Shown here: in pieces, positions 37,847 through 48,471 of the stretch
How positions within the stretch are numbered: position 1 is the stretch's first letter
Layout: every line of letters begins with the position of its first letter
Origin: Francisella uliginis
Lineage (GTDB): Bacteria > Pseudomonadota > Gammaproteobacteria > Francisellales > Francisellaceae
Length of the DNA stretch: 64,000 bases
Direction of reading: 5' to 3'
Assembly (NCBI RefSeq): GCF_001895265.1
Contig: NZ_CP016796.1
Coordinates: 1,178,001 to 1,242,000, forward strand
The notes under the pieces: model-generated
What the model was told of the DNA's origin: nothing
Database searches by the model: none
What the model saw: the letters and a program-made list of their open reading frames with translations, nothing else
Made by a program: the position numbers and the translations under genes

Positions 37847-38446
37847 CTAAAAATTTGTTTCTAAAATTCTCTTATCTTCACAATAAAGTTCTATTTTAAA
37901 CTTATCACCTGCAGTTACTACTCCAACACCCTTAGGTGTACCTGTCATTAGTAAATCATTCTCACATATTAAAATTTCATTTTCTTTCAAAAACTCAATG
38001 ATCTGATCTGGCTTATATATCATCAATTCATAGTTACCATATTGAATAAGCATATCATTTTTATATGCCTTAAAGCTTAGTTTTGGTATCTGATCTTGAG
38101 ATATTTCAACGAAATCACTAATTACAGCACTATTATTAAACGCCTTTGCAAGCTCCCATGGCAATCCTTTAGCTTTAAGAGTTGATTGTAGTTTTCTATC
38201 TGTTAGATCTAGTCCCACACCAACTGCTTTTATATTAGATTTACTATCAAAACTAAAAACTATTTCACATTCATAATGTGTTTCTCTTTTATCTGATAAT
38301 TCTAACTTCCTAGAAATACTCGAGTTTGGTTTAAAAAAAATAACAGGATTTTTAGGGATTTCATTATTTAGTTCTTGTATATGTTCGACATAATTTCGCC
38401 CAACACAAATTACCTTTGATTTTGATATATCTAAATTCATAGTCAC
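37847..38446 (-). CDS. Fumarylacetoacetate hydrolase family protein
   Basis: Metal-dependent C-C hydrolase or decarboxylase of the FAH family (YcgM-like), 199 residues. Signature segments are VGRNYVEHIQELNN near the start, PVIFFKPNSS, HYECEIVFSF (metal-ligand Glu pair), and the end NDLLMTGTPKGVGVVTAGD. It is a little shorter than typical 215-220-residue members. The GTG at 38446 overlaps the lptB stop by 1 nt; the ATG two codons later (38440) is equally likely. The substrate is not evident; it may act on oxaloacetate or acylpyruvates. Confidence 0.8.
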   Translation of the reverse strand: MTMNLDISKSKVICVGRNYVEHIQELNNEIPKNPVIFFKPNSSISRKLELSDKRETHYECEIVFSFDSKSNIKAVGVGLDLTDRKLQSTLKAKGLPWELAKAFNNSAVISDFVEISQDQIPKLSFKAYKNDMLIQYGNYELMIYKPDQIIEFLKENEILICENDLLMTGTPKGVGVVTAGDKFKIELYCEDKRILETNF

Positions 38447-39177
38447 TATAGTTTAAAGTCCTCACCTAAGTATACTTTTCTAACTGTTTCATCTGCCAAT
38501 ACTTCTTCTGGGGTACCTGTAGCTAACATATTACCAGCATTTACAATATATGCACGTTCACAAATATCAAGCGTTTCACGTACATTATGATCAGTAATTA
38601 ATACGCCAATACCACGATCTTTTAGATGGCGCACAACTTCTTTAATTTCTATCACAGAAACCGGGTCAACCCCTGCAAAAGGTTCATCAAGAAGAATAAA
38701 TTTAGGGTCCATAGCTAAGGCTCTAGCTATCTCAACTCTTCTTCTTTCACCACCAGAAAGTGCCATACCTAGACTCTTACGAATGTGTTGAATACTAAAC
38801 TCATCTAAAAGTTCATTTAACTTTTCATCAATTTGATCTCTACTTAGATCCTTACGTGTTTCTAAAATAGCTACAATATTATCTTCAACGCTTAATTTTC
38901 TAAAAACAGATGCCTCTTGTGGTAAATAACCAAGCCCTCTTCTAGCTCTTAGATGAATAGGCATTTTTGTAACATCTTCTTTGCCCATATGAACTTTTCC
39001 ACGAGTTGCTGCGACTAGTCCTACAATCATATAGAAAGAAGTTGTTTTACCAGCACCATTAGGGCCTAATAATCCAACGATTTCTCCTGTTGATACTTTC
39101 ATAGAAACGTTATTTACAACCCAACGCGAGCCATATTTTTTACCTAACCTTTTTGCTTCTAATGTATATTTTTCCAT
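38446..39177 (-). CDS. lptB: LPS export ABC transporter ATP-binding protein LptB
   Basis: ATPase that powers LPS extraction from the inner membrane with LptFG. Walker [18 protein letters not shown]-loop [14 protein letters not shown], signature [16 protein letters not shown], Walker [14 protein letters not shown] and H-loop ITDHNVRE are all complete. The frame extends to a TTG at 39195, but the ATG at 39177 ([16 protein letters not shown]) matches LptB N-termini and gives 243 residues. It follows lptA in the kdsC-lptC-lptA-lptB order also seen in E. coli. Confidence 0.95.
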   Translation of the reverse strand: MEKYTLEAKRLGKKYGSRWVVNNVSMKVSTGEIVGLLGPNGAGKTTSFYMIVGLVAATRGKVHMGKEDVTKMPIHLRARRGLGYLPQEASVFRKLSVEDNIVAILETRKDLSRDQIDEKLNELLDEFSIQHIRKSLGMALSGGERRRVEIARALAMDPKFILLDEPFAGVDPVSVIEIKEVVRHLKDRGIGVLITDHNVRETLDICERAYIVNAGNMLATGTPEEVLADETVRKVYLGEDFKL

Positions 39178-39214
39178 TTTAAACCTATAATCCAAAATTT
39201 TTTTCTCAAGCCAG

Positions 39215-40048
39215 CTACCCAGTTAAGCCAACCACATGAGGCTTTTTAGCATCTTTATGATAATCAGAAATTGGCATTAAACCTGTTTTAACTTTAGTTT
39301 GTTTTGATACACCCTCTAACACAATTGTCGAACGTCTATTTCTACTGCCTGGAATAGAGACTAAATCATGTTTAATGTCATAGATAATTTTCTCACCGCG
39401 ATACTGATTATCATTTTGTGTAACTTTTGCTTTTTTGTCTAATTCTAAATTTTTATTTGTTAAATTATATATAATTTTTTTAGCAACCCCTGTAACAGGT
39501 CCCCTGGTAATTTTCTTACTCTCAATAAAGTTTGGTGTTGGGTTAGTTGGGAATGTATAAAATTGTGATCTATCCATCCCTTCTGACTCCATCGTTAATG
39601 TTTTAACCTTTTTATCTTTACTTAATTGCATAACAAGCCTTTGTCCAGAAATGAAGTTACATTCTCTTTCACTAGCACAAAGTTTTTTAGCTTCTTTATA
39701 CCATTTTTTTTGTAACTGCTCAAAGGTGTACTTTTTATCTCTTTCAAAGTATTCTACACCTTTCTTCAATATACGTGGCTTATGACATAGAATGTGTTTA
39801 TTGTGAATCTGCATAACAAAAACATTATCATAATAAGTCAATCTATTTTTATTACCATCATATACAGCTTTATCTGCACAAATAGTTATTGGACCATATT
39901 CTTTTAGAACATTATCAACTGAGTTATTTTCCTTTTCATTTGCTGTCACATTATCTTCTCTAGTTTCAGTACTAGAACTAACCGCAAATGAAGTATTAAA
40001 CAAAGAACATAAGCCTAGAGCAACTAGCATTAATTTAGCTTGACGCAT
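39215..40048 (-). CDS. lptA: LPS transport periplasmic protein LptA
   Basis: Forms the periplasmic bridge for LPS. Signal peptide with cleavage after SFA ([15 protein letters not shown]). The OstA-type beta-jellyroll strands are visible as [25 protein letters not shown] and [29 protein letters not shown]-like segments ([24 protein letters not shown]). It has 277 residues, nearly 100 more than E. coli LptA, with a charged insertion at about 105-185 containing a Cys pair ([11 protein letters not shown]). It overlaps lptC by 14 nt. Confidence 0.85.
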   Translation of the reverse strand: MRQAKLMLVALGLCSLFNTSFAVSSSTETREDNVTANEKENNSVDNVLKEYGPITICADKAVYDGNKNRLTYYDNVFVMQIHNKHILCHKPRILKKGVEYFERDKKYTFEQLQKKWYKEAKKLCASERECNFISGQRLVMQLSKDKKVKTLTMESEGMDRSQFYTFPTNPTPNFIESKKITRGPVTGVAKKIIYNLTNKNLELDKKAKVTQNDNQYRGEKIIYDIKHDLVSIPGSRNRRSTIVLEGVSKQTKVKTGLMPISDYHKDAKKPHVVGLTG

Positions 40049-40676
40049 AGTAGCTCCTTACATCTTGATTAAGATTGATAATTTTCGAATCTGCATTACC
40101 CTTGACTCCAACACCAGTTGTGTTGTTACCTGTCTTAGGATCATACATCTTAACAAAATTATCATTATAAAAATCTTTAGAATCAGTATTATAGTACATC
40201 TCTGGAGTTTTTATATATATCTTATCTGGTGAATATCTGTTATCGTTTGATGAAGCTTGTTCTTTGTTATCTGTTTTTTTCTTTGAATACATAATAGCAT
40301 CAACTCCGCCATATAAATGTATTAGATCTTCATTAGTTTCTTTACTTGAAAATCCATATTTTGATTTGACTTGCCAAGTTTTTTTACTAGTCTTTTTATC
40401 ATAGCTCTTTTCAATAAGATCTGTCATTTTAACATCTTGATTAGTATATTGTTCAAGCTTTCCTGAAACAAAGTTAGTTTTCAAATCACCATCTTTATCA
40501 TATTCATTATAGTGAAAATTATAAGCTGTCAATTCAACTCTACTTTTATCTTTATCCTTTGAGTCAGAGCTTATCCCTCCCTCAAGAGCCTTATAACTTA
40601 TGTACATTATTGAAACAACAACTACAGCAATAGAAATAGTATTAGCAAAGAAGGAATATTTAGTAAAAAATTTCAT
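40035..40676 (-). CDS. lptC: LPS export protein LptC
   Basis: Bitopic inner-membrane protein passing LPS from LptBFG to LptA. One membrane helix lies at about 9-27 (FFANTISIAVVVVSIMYISY); the rest is periplasmic. VELTAYNFHYNEYDKDGDLKTNFVSGKLEQY is the diagnostic start of the LptC jellyroll, followed by IYIKTPEMYYNTDSKDFY. The family call also rests on the position between kdsC and lptA. The length is 213. Confidence 0.85.
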   Translation of the reverse strand: MKFFTKYSFFANTISIAVVVVSIMYISYKALEGGISSDSKDKDKSRVELTAYNFHYNEYDKDGDLKTNFVSGKLEQYTNQDVKMTDLIEKSYDKKTSKKTWQVKSKYGFSSKETNEDLIHLYGGVDAIMYSKKKTDNKEQASSNDNRYSPDKIYIKTPEMYYNTDSKDFYNDNFVKMYDPKTGNNTTGVGVKGNADSKIINLNQDVRSYYASS

Positions 40677-40682
40677 TATATT

Positions 40683-41222
40683 CTATTTTACCCCACCTAA
40701 CTCTACAAAGTCTTTAATAACTTTATCATATAATCCTAACTGTTTTATTAAATACTCACAAAACTCTCGAGCTGCCCCATCACCACCATTATGATGACAA
40801 ACATAATCAGCGTAATTTTTTACGATATCAATAGAATCTGCTGGAGCTGCTGATACACCAACTTTATTCATTAAAGTTATATCTGGTAGATCATCACCTA
40901 TATATGCAATATTTTTGTCTTCAAGACTATATCTTTGCTTTAATATTTCATATGCTTTAAGTTTATTTTTTTGACCTTGAAATATATCCTCAGAAGCTAA
41001 GCCTAGCCCTGCTAACCTATCAGCAACAATTCTAGAGCTTTTTCCCGTTATTATAGCTACTTTTAAACCTAGTTTTTGCAACAGAACCAAGCCTAGACCA
41101 TCTTTAACATTAAAGTTTTTATATTCATTACCATCATTAGAGATAATTATCTTACCATCAGTTAATACACCATCAACATCAAGTATTAGCAATTTTATAT
41201 TTTTTGATTTATTTATTTTCAT
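40683..41222 (-). CDS. kdsC: 3-deoxy-D-manno-octulosonate 8-phosphate phosphatase
   Basis: HAD-superfamily phosphatase producing Kdo for the LPS inner core. The nucleophile motif is LLILDVDGVLTDG, with the conserved NVKDGLGLVLLQ, motif II IITGKSS, a Lys in QGQKNKL, and motif III YIGDDLPDI. The tetrameric KdsC form without a cap domain has about 180 residues, as here (179). It starts the kdsC-lptC-lptA-lptB cluster. kdsD is not adjacent. Confidence 0.92.
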   Translation of the reverse strand: MKINKSKNIKLLILDVDGVLTDGKIIISNDGNEYKNFNVKDGLGLVLLQKLGLKVAIITGKSSRIVADRLAGLGLASEDIFQGQKNKLKAYEILKQRYSLEDKNIAYIGDDLPDITLMNKVGVSAAPADSIDIVKNYADYVCHHNGGDGAAREFCEYLIKQLGLYDKVIKDFVELGGVK

Positions 41223-41400
41223 TTAATAACTTACATAAAATATCTATTCTCAATCATAGATACTATCATAAATAAGAAAAAGACAAAAATAATAAAGAAC
41301 AAAAGAGACTAGTTTGTATACGTATGTTTATATTAAAAAGAATAATTTAGATTTAGAATTGTAGATTAAAACAAAAGACAGAATTTAAATAGTTATAGAT

Positions 41401-41922
41401 TTATTTATAGTTTTTAACAGACTTTTCGATCTCTCTTCTAGCAAAATCAGCATTATCCCAGCCATCAACTTCAACCCACTTACCAGAATCAAGGTCTTTA
41501 TAGTGTGTAAAGAAGTGCTCGATTTTACGCTTTAATGTCTCCGGAATATCTTGGATATCATTAATATGTTCATATTCTTTAGTTAGCTTATGGTTTGGTA
41601 CGGCGATAATTTTAGCATCAACACCACCATCATCTTCCATTTTAAAGACACCAACTGCTCTACAGTTTATAACACACCCTGCAAGTAGAGGATATGGAGC
41701 AATAACCAATACATCAATTGGGTCACCATCATCATATAAAGTATTTGGTACAAAACCATAGTTAGCTGGATATCTCATTGTAGATGACATAAATCTATCA
41801 ACTACAATCATATTGCTGTCTTTACAAAATTCATATTTAATTGGGTCACCATCTTGAGGTATCTCAATAACAACATTAAAATCATTTGGAATATCTTTTC
41901 CACAAGGTATATTTTTTAGCAT
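41401..41922 (-). CDS. ppa: Inorganic pyrophosphatase
   Basis: Hydrolyses PPi to drive biosynthetic reactions; a cytosolic Mg-dependent family I enzyme. VVIEIPQDGDPIKYEF, RFMSSTMRYPANYGFVPNTLYDDGDPIDVLVI (catalytic Asp cluster DxDPxD) and VDAKIIAVPNHK are present. It has 173 residues, as expected for the hexameric bacterial form. It stands alone, with 180 nt of AT-rich DNA on the kdsC side in which I see no feature. Confidence 0.94.
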   Translation of the reverse strand: MLKNIPCGKDIPNDFNVVIEIPQDGDPIKYEFCKDSNMIVVDRFMSSTMRYPANYGFVPNTLYDDGDPIDVLVIAPYPLLAGCVINCRAVGVFKMEDDGGVDAKIIAVPNHKLTKEYEHINDIQDIPETLKRKIEHFFTHYKDLDSGKWVEVDGWDNADFARREIEKSVKNYK

Positions 41923-42083
41923 CGTAATTTCTCCTTTATTTTTGCTAAAGTATAGACACTTGATACACTATATGAGAGTCTAACATAAAAACCTTTGTAT
42001 TTATATTATATAAATATTAAAATAGCCGAATAAAGATTTGATTAAAATATATACGCTTTAATAAGTTTTAAAGAGGAAATAAT

Positions 42084-43418
42084 ATGAATTTAAAGAAAAT
42101 AGCTTTGTTAACAGCTACACTAACCACAAGCATAGCAATTGCAGCTCCTAATATCTCTGCAAGCTCTGATCCTTATTTTAATGGTGGCAGTGGCATCAAA
42201 CAAAAAGATATCATTGTAAAACCTGTAAATATACAATTAGATGCTGCAGCATGGGTAGCCATGGATTATCGTACAGGCGATATCGTAAGTGAAAAAAATA
42301 TGGATGTTAGACGAGCACCTGCAAGCTTAACAAAAATGATGACTTCATACATAGTTGCTAGTGAAATTAAAGCTGGAAACCTGACTTGGGATACTATGGT
42401 TCCAATCAGTCAAAAAGCTGCTAGTACAGGCGGTTCAAAAATGTATGTCAGAGCAGGTGCTAGAGTTTCTGTGAGAAACCTTGTAACAGGTATGGATGTA
42501 GTATCTGGAAATGACGCTACTATCGCACTTGCTGAATATATTGGTGGTACTACAGAAGCATTTACTAATCTGATGAATCAAACTGCTAAAGCTATTGGCA
42601 TGAACAATACTCATTTTGTAAACCCAGATGGTTTACCTGGTGGTAATCAGTATACTACAGCTCATGACATGGCTCTACTAGCAAGATCATATATATACAA
42701 CTTCCCTGAAGCATATAAAGTTTATGATCAAAAAGGTCTAGTTTGGAATGCTACACAACAAGATTCTGTAAGTATTGCTGATCGTAAAGAGTGCTTACCT
42801 AAATTTGATCGCTCAAATGGCGAAGTTATCGAAAGCTATACTGCAAAAGACCTTGATGATTCTGCTAAAGACAAATGTACTAAATTATTCCCTAAACGTG
42901 ATAACTTTGTACTTCAAAACAATAGAAACAAACTTTTATTTACATTTGATGGTGCTGACGGCATGAAAACCGGACACACAAGTGCGGCAGGCTACTGTCT
43001 AGTTTCTTCAGCTAAGCAAGAAGGTGAAAGATTTATTTCTGTAGTTCTTGGCACAAACAGTTCTGCTAAAAGAGATTCAGAATCAGCGAAACTATTAAGA
43101 TATGCCTTAACAAAATATCAAAATGTACTACTTTACAAAGCAAACTCTCCTGTAACAATTAGTGCAAACAATATTCCTAATGCAAGTGCAGGACAAAAAA
43201 TAACTGTTTCATCTAACCAGAATATTTATAAAACTGTTGCAAAAACTTATATTCCACACCTTAAACAAGGTATTGAGTTTAACCCAGGAGTTAAAGCACC
43301 TATAACTAAAGGTCAAACTGTAGGTAATCTTGTTATAACAGTTGGCAATTCTAAAGAGAAAATAGCAAGTGTTCCGGTAGTAGCACAAAATGATATTTCT
43401 CAAAAAGGCTGGTGGTAA
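42084..43418 (+). CDS. dacA: D-alanyl-D-alanine carboxypeptidase (PBP5/6 type)
   Basis: Trims pentapeptide side chains of peptidoglycan. Signal peptide LLTATLTTSIAIAAPN. The penicillin-binding motifs are SLTK (Ser81, Lys84), SGN in DVVSGNDATIA, and KTG in DGMKTGHTSAAGYC. The C-terminal beta domain (about 330-440) follows. The end, SQKGWW, may help the usual amphipathic helix attach to the membrane. AGAGGAAATAAT precedes the ATG. An insertion with cysteines (RKECLPKF, KDKCTKLF) between the SGN and KTG motifs is unusual. Confidence 0.93.
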   Translation: MNLKKIALLTATLTTSIAIAAPNISASSDPYFNGGSGIKQKDIIVKPVNIQLDAAAWVAMDYRTGDIVSEKNMDVRRAPASLTKMMTSYIVASEIKAGNLTWDTMVPISQKAASTGGSKMYVRAGARVSVRNLVTGMDVVSGNDATIALAEYIGGTTEAFTNLMNQTAKAIGMNNTHFVNPDGLPGGNQYTTAHDMALLARSYIYNFPEAYKVYDQKGLVWNATQQDSVSIADRKECLPKFDRSNGEVIESYTAKDLDDSAKDKCTKLFPKRDNFVLQNNRNKLLFTFDGADGMKTGHTSAAGYCLVSSAKQEGERFISVVLGTNSSAKRDSESAKLLRYALTKYQNVLLYKANSPVTISANNIPNASAGQKITVSSNQNIYKTVAKTYIPHLKQGIEFNPGVKAPITKGQTVGNLVITVGNSKEKIASVPVVAQNDISQKGWW

Positions 43419-43442
43419 AAAATAATTAAGGAATAGATAATA

Positions 43443-43718
43443 ATGTCTGATAACAAAAATAAAGAAACTTTTTTTGAGTTTCCTTGCCAATTCCCTATAA
43501 AGATAATGGCAAACCCACAAAAAGAGACTGTTGAATTTATTTTAAATATATTTGAAAAATATGTTCCTAATCATAACGAAATAGATTTCAACACCAAAGA
43601 AAGTAAAACAGGTAAATACATCTCTATAACTGCCATTTTCACAGCGGATAGTAAAGAACAGTTAGATAATATATATAAAGAAATTTCTGGTCATCCAGAA
43701 GTTCATATGGTTCTATAA
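43443..43718 (+). CDS. DUF493 (YbeD-like) protein
   Basis: Small ferredoxin-like protein of 91 residues. [30 protein letters not shown] and the end [18 protein letters not shown] match the YbeD/DUF493 pattern (FPCxFxxKVxG, then LxxxLxxxPxVxxVL). In E. coli ybeD lies between dacA and lipB; the same order dacA-ybeD-lipB is seen here, which supports the call. The molecular function is not established. Confidence 0.88.
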   Translation: MSDNKNKETFFEFPCQFPIKIMANPQKETVEFILNIFEKYVPNHNEIDFNTKESKTGKYISITAIFTADSKEQLDNIYKEISGHPEVHMVL

Positions 43719-43750
43719 AGTTTAATCAATATCAAGTAATAAATACTATT

Positions 43751-44353
43751 ATGCAAATTCAACAAAAAAATTTAGGCCTGCAAGAATACACCCAAGTATT
43801 TAAAGATATGATCGAGTTTACTGCAAACCGCACTGATGATATAAATGATGAAGTATGGCTTGTTGAGCATCCAGCAGTATTTACTCAAGGTAAACATGGT
43901 AGACCTGAACATATTATTAACCTTCATAACATCCCAATAGTTGAAACTGATCGTGGCGGTCAAGTTACTTATCATGGTCCTGGTCAGGCTGTTATATATT
44001 TCTTACTTGACGTAAAAAGAAATAAGTTAGGTGCAAAAAAACTTGTTTCTATAATTGAAGAAGCCTGCTTAAATATGCTAAAGAAATACTATAATTTAGA
44101 TGCTCACACTATAGAAAATGCTCATGGCATATATATAAACAATAAAAAAATAGCATCACTAGGTCTTAGAGTCAAACAAGGTAAAACTTACCATGGTATT
44201 GCTATAAATACAGATATGGATCTAACTCCATTTAGCTATATAAATCCATGTGGTTATAGTGGCTTAGAAATGTGTCAAATCAGTGATTTTGAAAGAACTA
44301 GCGTAACTAAAGTTCAGAAACAATATTTAGAAGAATTTCTTAAACTAGTTTAA
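43751..44353 (+). CDS. lipB: Octanoyl-[acyl-carrier-protein]-protein transferase LipB
   Basis: Transfers octanoate from ACP to lipoyl domains, the first step of lipoate synthesis. Motifs: [38 protein letters not shown], the conserved Lys in [22 protein letters not shown] and [15 protein letters not shown], where the second Cys is the acyl acceptor. It has 200 residues. It follows ybeD after 32 nt. lipA is not in the window. Confidence 0.95.
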   Translation: MQIQQKNLGLQEYTQVFKDMIEFTANRTDDINDEVWLVEHPAVFTQGKHGRPEHIINLHNIPIVETDRGGQVTYHGPGQAVIYFLLDVKRNKLGAKKLVSIIEEACLNMLKKYYNLDAHTIENAHGIYINNKKIASLGLRVKQGKTYHGIAINTDMDLTPFSYINPCGYSGLEMCQISDFERTSVTKVQKQYLEEFLKLV

Positions 44354-44358
44354 TAATA

Positions 44359-44745
44359 TTAAGAATATTCTTGTTGTAGCTCTTTTTTAACTTTTGATAA
44401 TAACTCTCTAGATCTTACTTTATTGCCAAAGATATCGTACTTAATCTTTAATGTCGCTGCATTTTTTGTAATCTCATAAATATTAATACTGAAAGTTCCT
44501 TGATACTTCCTAGAATTAACTTTACCTTCTATAACAGCTCTATCATCAGTAACTATACTTTTAGTTAGTGTAATATTTTTATTATTTTTAAATAGACTAA
44601 ATACTGCATAGCTAACCTGCTCTACAGAATAATCAAAATTTTCAGAATATTCAGCTTCTTGCTCAACAGCATATGGTGCCAAAACACAACTACTTAAAGT
44701 TAAAATACAAGAAATCAATAAAATCATAAATAATATTTTTTTCAT
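44359..44745 (-). CDS. Small lipoprotein, DUF3568-like
   Basis: Lipobox LSSC (Cys20) after a hydrophobic leader KKILFMILLISCILT, so a lipid-anchored periplasmic or outer-membrane protein of 128 residues. The mature part alternates short strands and helices (VSYAVFSLF, AVIEGKVNSRKYQGTFSINIYEI, ATLKIKYDIFG). This resembles the DUF3568 group common in Francisella. It is convergent with lipB (5 nt apart). The function is unknown. Confidence 0.7.
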   Translation of the reverse strand: MKKILFMILLISCILTLSSCVLAPYAVEQEAEYSENFDYSVEQVSYAVFSLFKNNKNITLTKSIVTDDRAVIEGKVNSRKYQGTFSINIYEITKNAATLKIKYDIFGNKVRSRELLSKVKKELQQEYS

Positions 44746-44873
44746 TTGAATTTAAGATAGAAATAAAATTGCGTTAAATTAACACAAAACCTTGAGTAAA
44801 TCTATATTTACAAGACTATATTTTCCAATTAAATAATAAAATTTAGAATATTATTAAAGACTGATGAATCAAA

Positions 44874-46607
44874 TTATAAGAAAGTTTTTAAGAAAGCTGA
44901 TCTAGATGGGTGCTTAAGTTTTCTAAGAGCTTTTGCCTCAATCTGTCTAATACGCTCTCTTGTCACATTAAACTGCTTACCGACTTCTTCTAATGTATGA
45001 TCTGTATTCATACCAATACCAAAACGCATCATTAAAACTTTGGCTTCTCTTTCTGTTAAGCCAGTATCTATAAGCTCTTTAATCGCCTCTCTTAAGTTTT
45101 CTAAGTTCGCAGCTTCTATTGGAGAGTAGTTATTTTTATCTTCAATAAAGTCACCTACAGTAGAATCCTCATCATCACCAATTGGACTTTCCATAGAAAT
45201 AGGTGTATGTGAAATATTAAGAATCTTTTTAAGCTTATCTTTAGTCATATTTGGAGTATATTCGATAATCTCTTCTTCTGTAGCTTCACGACCTTTTTCT
45301 TGTAAGATTTGACGTTTAATTCTATTAACCTTATTAATTGTTTCAATCATATGAACAGGTACACGAATAGTTCTAGCCTGATCTGCAATCGAACGAGTAA
45401 TAGCCTGACGAATCCACCAAGTTGCATAAGTTGAAAACTTAAAACCCTTACGATAATCAAACTTATCTACAGCTTTCATTAGACCAATATTACCTTCTTG
45501 AATAATATCTAAGAAATGTAGACCTCTATTTGTATATTTTTTCGCTTCAGAAACAACTAGCCTTAAGTTAGCCTCAATCATTTCTTTTTTAGCTTGAGTA
45601 ATTTTTGCTTCACTTTTTGAGATTTTGATATTAACGTCCTTGAGCTCAGCAATATCCATCATCATTAAGCTTTGAAACTGGTTAACTTGCTTAGTAAGAT
45701 TATTTATTTCACGGATAATATTATCTGTGAATCTATATTTCTTTGTCAATGGCTCAAGCCATTCAGTAGAACCAATCTTATAAGTTTTTAAGAATTCTAC
45801 TCTTGGAGTCTTAGCTCTATCAACACATAATCTTAATATTTTTCTCTCAAATTCCTTTACTCGAGCATATGGAAGTCTAATATAATCTACTAACTTTTGT
45901 AAATGTGAGGTTGAAAGCCTTAAACATTCAAACTCTTTAACAATTTTATTATAAAGTTTCTTTGTAGGCTTTTCCTGATACTCTTCGAACATTTTTTCAA
46001 GATTAGTAAAAAATTCATAAGCTCTTTGTGTATCTATTTTCTCATCGTGATCATCTTCAGCAACTTTCTCTTCAGCTGTTTGCTCATCACTAAAACCTGA
46101 CATAATTTCGTTGAAACGAATATATTTAGCAGTAGGTTCTTCTTCTATATCTTGAGAAGACATATAATCTAAAGCTTTTTCTTCTAATTCACGAAATCTT
46201 TCAATATACGTTTTTATAACTATTGGATAGCTTAAGATTGTACTAAAAACCTCTGTAGTACCCTCTTCTATTCTAATAGCAATATCTGTTTCACCTCTTT
46301 TATCTAAAAGGTCAACTATTCCCATTTCTCGCATATACATGCGTATAGGATCAGAAGTCTTACCTCTTAAATCATCAAGATTTGCTTCACTAACTTTTCT
46401 TTCGTCTTCTTCTTCTATCTCAGGAGTTCTATCATAAACATCAATACCTGCATCAACAAGTATTGCTTCTATTTCTTCATATTTTTTTGGATCTTCAGAA
46501 ACATCTCCTGGCAAAGCATCCAATATATCAGCTCTAGTTAAATAGCCTCTTTCTTTACCATCTACTATTAAATCTTTAAGATCTGAGAGTAAATCTTCTT
46601 TTGTCAT
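44874..46607 (-). CDS. rpoD: RNA polymerase sigma-70 factor RpoD
   Basis: Principal sigma factor. Region 1.1 ([21 protein letters not shown]), region 1.2 ([22 protein letters not shown]), a non-conserved acidic region, region 2 ([44 protein letters not shown] and [13 protein letters not shown], split here for reading), region 3, and region 4 with [18 protein letters not shown]. At 577 residues it is a little shorter than the E. coli protein because of the spacer. It is last in the rpsU-yqeY-dnaG-rpoD operon. Confidence 0.97.
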   Translation of the reverse strand: MTKEDLLSDLKDLIVDGKERGYLTRADILDALPGDVSEDPKKYEEIEAILVDAGIDVYDRTPEIEEEDERKVSEANLDDLRGKTSDPIRMYMREMGIVDLLDKRGETDIAIRIEEGTTEVFSTILSYPIVIKTYIERFRELEEKALDYMSSQDIEEEPTAKYIRFNEIMSGFSDEQTAEEKVAEDDHDEKIDTQRAYEFFTNLEKMFEEYQEKPTKKLYNKIVKEFECLRLSTSHLQKLVDYIRLPYARVKEFERKILRLCVDRAKTPRVEFLKTYKIGSTEWLEPLTKKYRFTDNIIREINNLTKQVNQFQSLMMMDIAELKDVNIKISKSEAKITQAKKEMIEANLRLVVSEAKKYTNRGLHFLDIIQEGNIGLMKAVDKFDYRKGFKFSTYATWWIRQAITRSIADQARTIRVPVHMIETINKVNRIKRQILQEKGREATEEEIIEYTPNMTKDKLKKILNISHTPISMESPIGDDEDSTVGDFIEDKNNYSPIEAANLENLREAIKELIDTGLTEREAKVLMMRFGIGMNTDHTLEEVGKQFNVTRERIRQIEAKALRKLKHPSRSAFLKTFL

Positions 46608-46633
46608 CTAATACTCCAATAGAATTTTATTTT

Positions 46634-48451
46634 TTATTTGCTACTTAATTTTGCAATCAAATATTTACGTTCCATTTCCTGGACTTCTGTTCTAAAAGGT
46701 AAGGAGCCTAAGTGTTTAAGTTGTTCTTTTACACTATAGTTCTCAATCCTTTTTATATCTTTTAAGATCTGAAGGTGATAATTATCACTATCAGATTTTT
46801 TTCTAGTATTCTTTATACCATAACTCAATAATTCAAAAAAATACTCTCTGTAGTCAGGATAGTCCTCTGCCAGTAACTGTATAAGTATAACAGCTTCAAT
46901 TTCATTAGATGAGTCTTCTTTTAGAATTTTCAAGCTTTTTATTAAAAAATCTAACCTTTTTGTTGCCGAGAAAATTTCAAAATCAGATTTTTTTTGCAGT
47001 ATACGAAAATCTGAAATATTTACAAATAATTCAGATAGCAACTCTTCTTCCAAGGATAAATTTCTTGAAAGTCTTTTTTGTTTTACAACATTAGTGTTTA
47101 CATTCTGCAAACCTTCATAAGCATTATGTTTACGTATTTTTAATAACTTTTTAATTTGCTCAGTTTTTATCCCTATTTTTTCAGCAATAGTTGCTACGAT
47201 ACTTTCTGAGTAAATATTATCCTCTACATCAGATAAAAAATTCTTTAAATTCTCTATAACCTCAGCCTTAGATTCAGCTCTACTGAGATCTTTATTATCA
47301 ACAAAATTCTTTATTAAAAATTCTGAAACTGGTAAAGCACCCTCTAAAACTTCATTAAATTTTGCTAAACCATAAGCTTTGATAAAATCATCAGGATCTT
47401 TACCATCAAGTAAAGTTAATATTTTCAATTTTTTATTTCCATCTAATATGGGCAAAACTATTTTAATAGTTCTAAGAGCGGCTTTCTGTCCTGCAGAATC
47501 ACCATCAAAACATAATACTACAGAGTTTGTTTCTCGGAATAGAATTTTAGCGTGGTTCTGTGAAAAAGCAGTTCCTAATGTAGCAACAGCGTTATAAAAG
47601 CCATGTTGGGCAAGACCAACCACATCCATATATCCTTCAACAACAACTAAACTTTGAATTAAATGTTCTGACTTTTGTTTTTTATGTTCTCTATACTCGT
47701 ATAAACCATATAGCGTATTATTTTTTTGAAAAACTAACGTCTCTGGTGAATTAATATATTTAACACCATCATTATCATCCACAACTCTACCACCATAAGC
47801 AATTACATTACCCTGAATATTGCGAATAGGGAACATAATTCTACCCCTAAAGCGATCGTAAACATTACCTTTATCGTTCTTTATTGCTAAACCAGTATCT
47901 ATTAAAACATCTTCTGTTGCTTTGGCAGATCTGGCAATCTGTGTAATATTATTCCACCCTTCAGATGAATATCCTATACCAAAAAACTTAGCTAATTTAC
48001 TATCTATTCCCCTCTTCTTAAGATAATTTATAGCTTTATCTTTTGTTTCTGAATTTCCCAAATTCCAGCGATAGTATTTTTGTGCGATTTCTAAAAAACT
48101 AATACATTTATTATATAGCTGCTCTTTTTGTAAATCTTCTTGAGAATAGTTTTCATACTCTACTGGTTTTCCAACTATTTCAGCTAGATTTTTTACAGCT
48201 TCAATAAATTCTAGGTTATTAATTTTTTTAACAAATGTAAGAGCATCTCCAGACTCTTGACAACCGAAGCAATGAAAAAAGTTTTTACTTGGAGTTACAA
48301 AAAATGAAGGAGTTTTTTCATTATGAAATGGACAGCATCCTTTATAATTTTTGCCTGATTTTTTTAAATTAACATATCTTGAGACGACATCTACTATATC
48401 AGCACTGGCGACAAGCTCTTTTATAAAAGTATTTGAGACTCTCTTTGCCAT
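46634..48451 (-). CDS. dnaG: DNA primase
   Basis: Makes RNA primers at the replication fork. The zinc-binding domain is CPFHNEKTPSF then FFHCFGC (CHC2 type). The core has IMFPIRNIQGNVIAYGGR and the Toprim motifs VVEGYMDVVGLAQHG and VLCFDGDSAGQKA, with Asp in DGKDPDD. The C-terminal helicase-binding region is diverged. It has 605 residues. It lies between yqeY and rpoD; gaps are 20 and 26 nt. Confidence 0.96.
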   Translation of the reverse strand: MAKRVSNTFIKELVASADIVDVVSRYVNLKKSGKNYKGCCPFHNEKTPSFFVTPSKNFFHCFGCQESGDALTFVKKINNLEFIEAVKNLAEIVGKPVEYENYSQEDLQKEQLYNKCISFLEIAQKYYRWNLGNSETKDKAINYLKKRGIDSKLAKFFGIGYSSEGWNNITQIARSAKATEDVLIDTGLAIKNDKGNVYDRFRGRIMFPIRNIQGNVIAYGGRVVDDNDGVKYINSPETLVFQKNNTLYGLYEYREHKKQKSEHLIQSLVVVEGYMDVVGLAQHGFYNAVATLGTAFSQNHAKILFRETNSVVLCFDGDSAGQKAALRTIKIVLPILDGNKKLKILTLLDGKDPDDFIKAYGLAKFNEVLEGALPVSEFLIKNFVDNKDLSRAESKAEVIENLKNFLSDVEDNIYSESIVATIAEKIGIKTEQIKKLLKIRKHNAYEGLQNVNTNVVKQKRLSRNLSLEEELLSELFVNISDFRILQKKSDFEIFSATKRLDFLIKSLKILKEDSSNEIEAVILIQLLAEDYPDYREYFFELLSYGIKNTRKKSDSDNYHLQILKDIKRIENYSVKEQLKHLGSLPFRTEVQEMERKYLIAKLSSK

Positions 48452-48471
48452 ATGATGTCAAAATTATAGTG

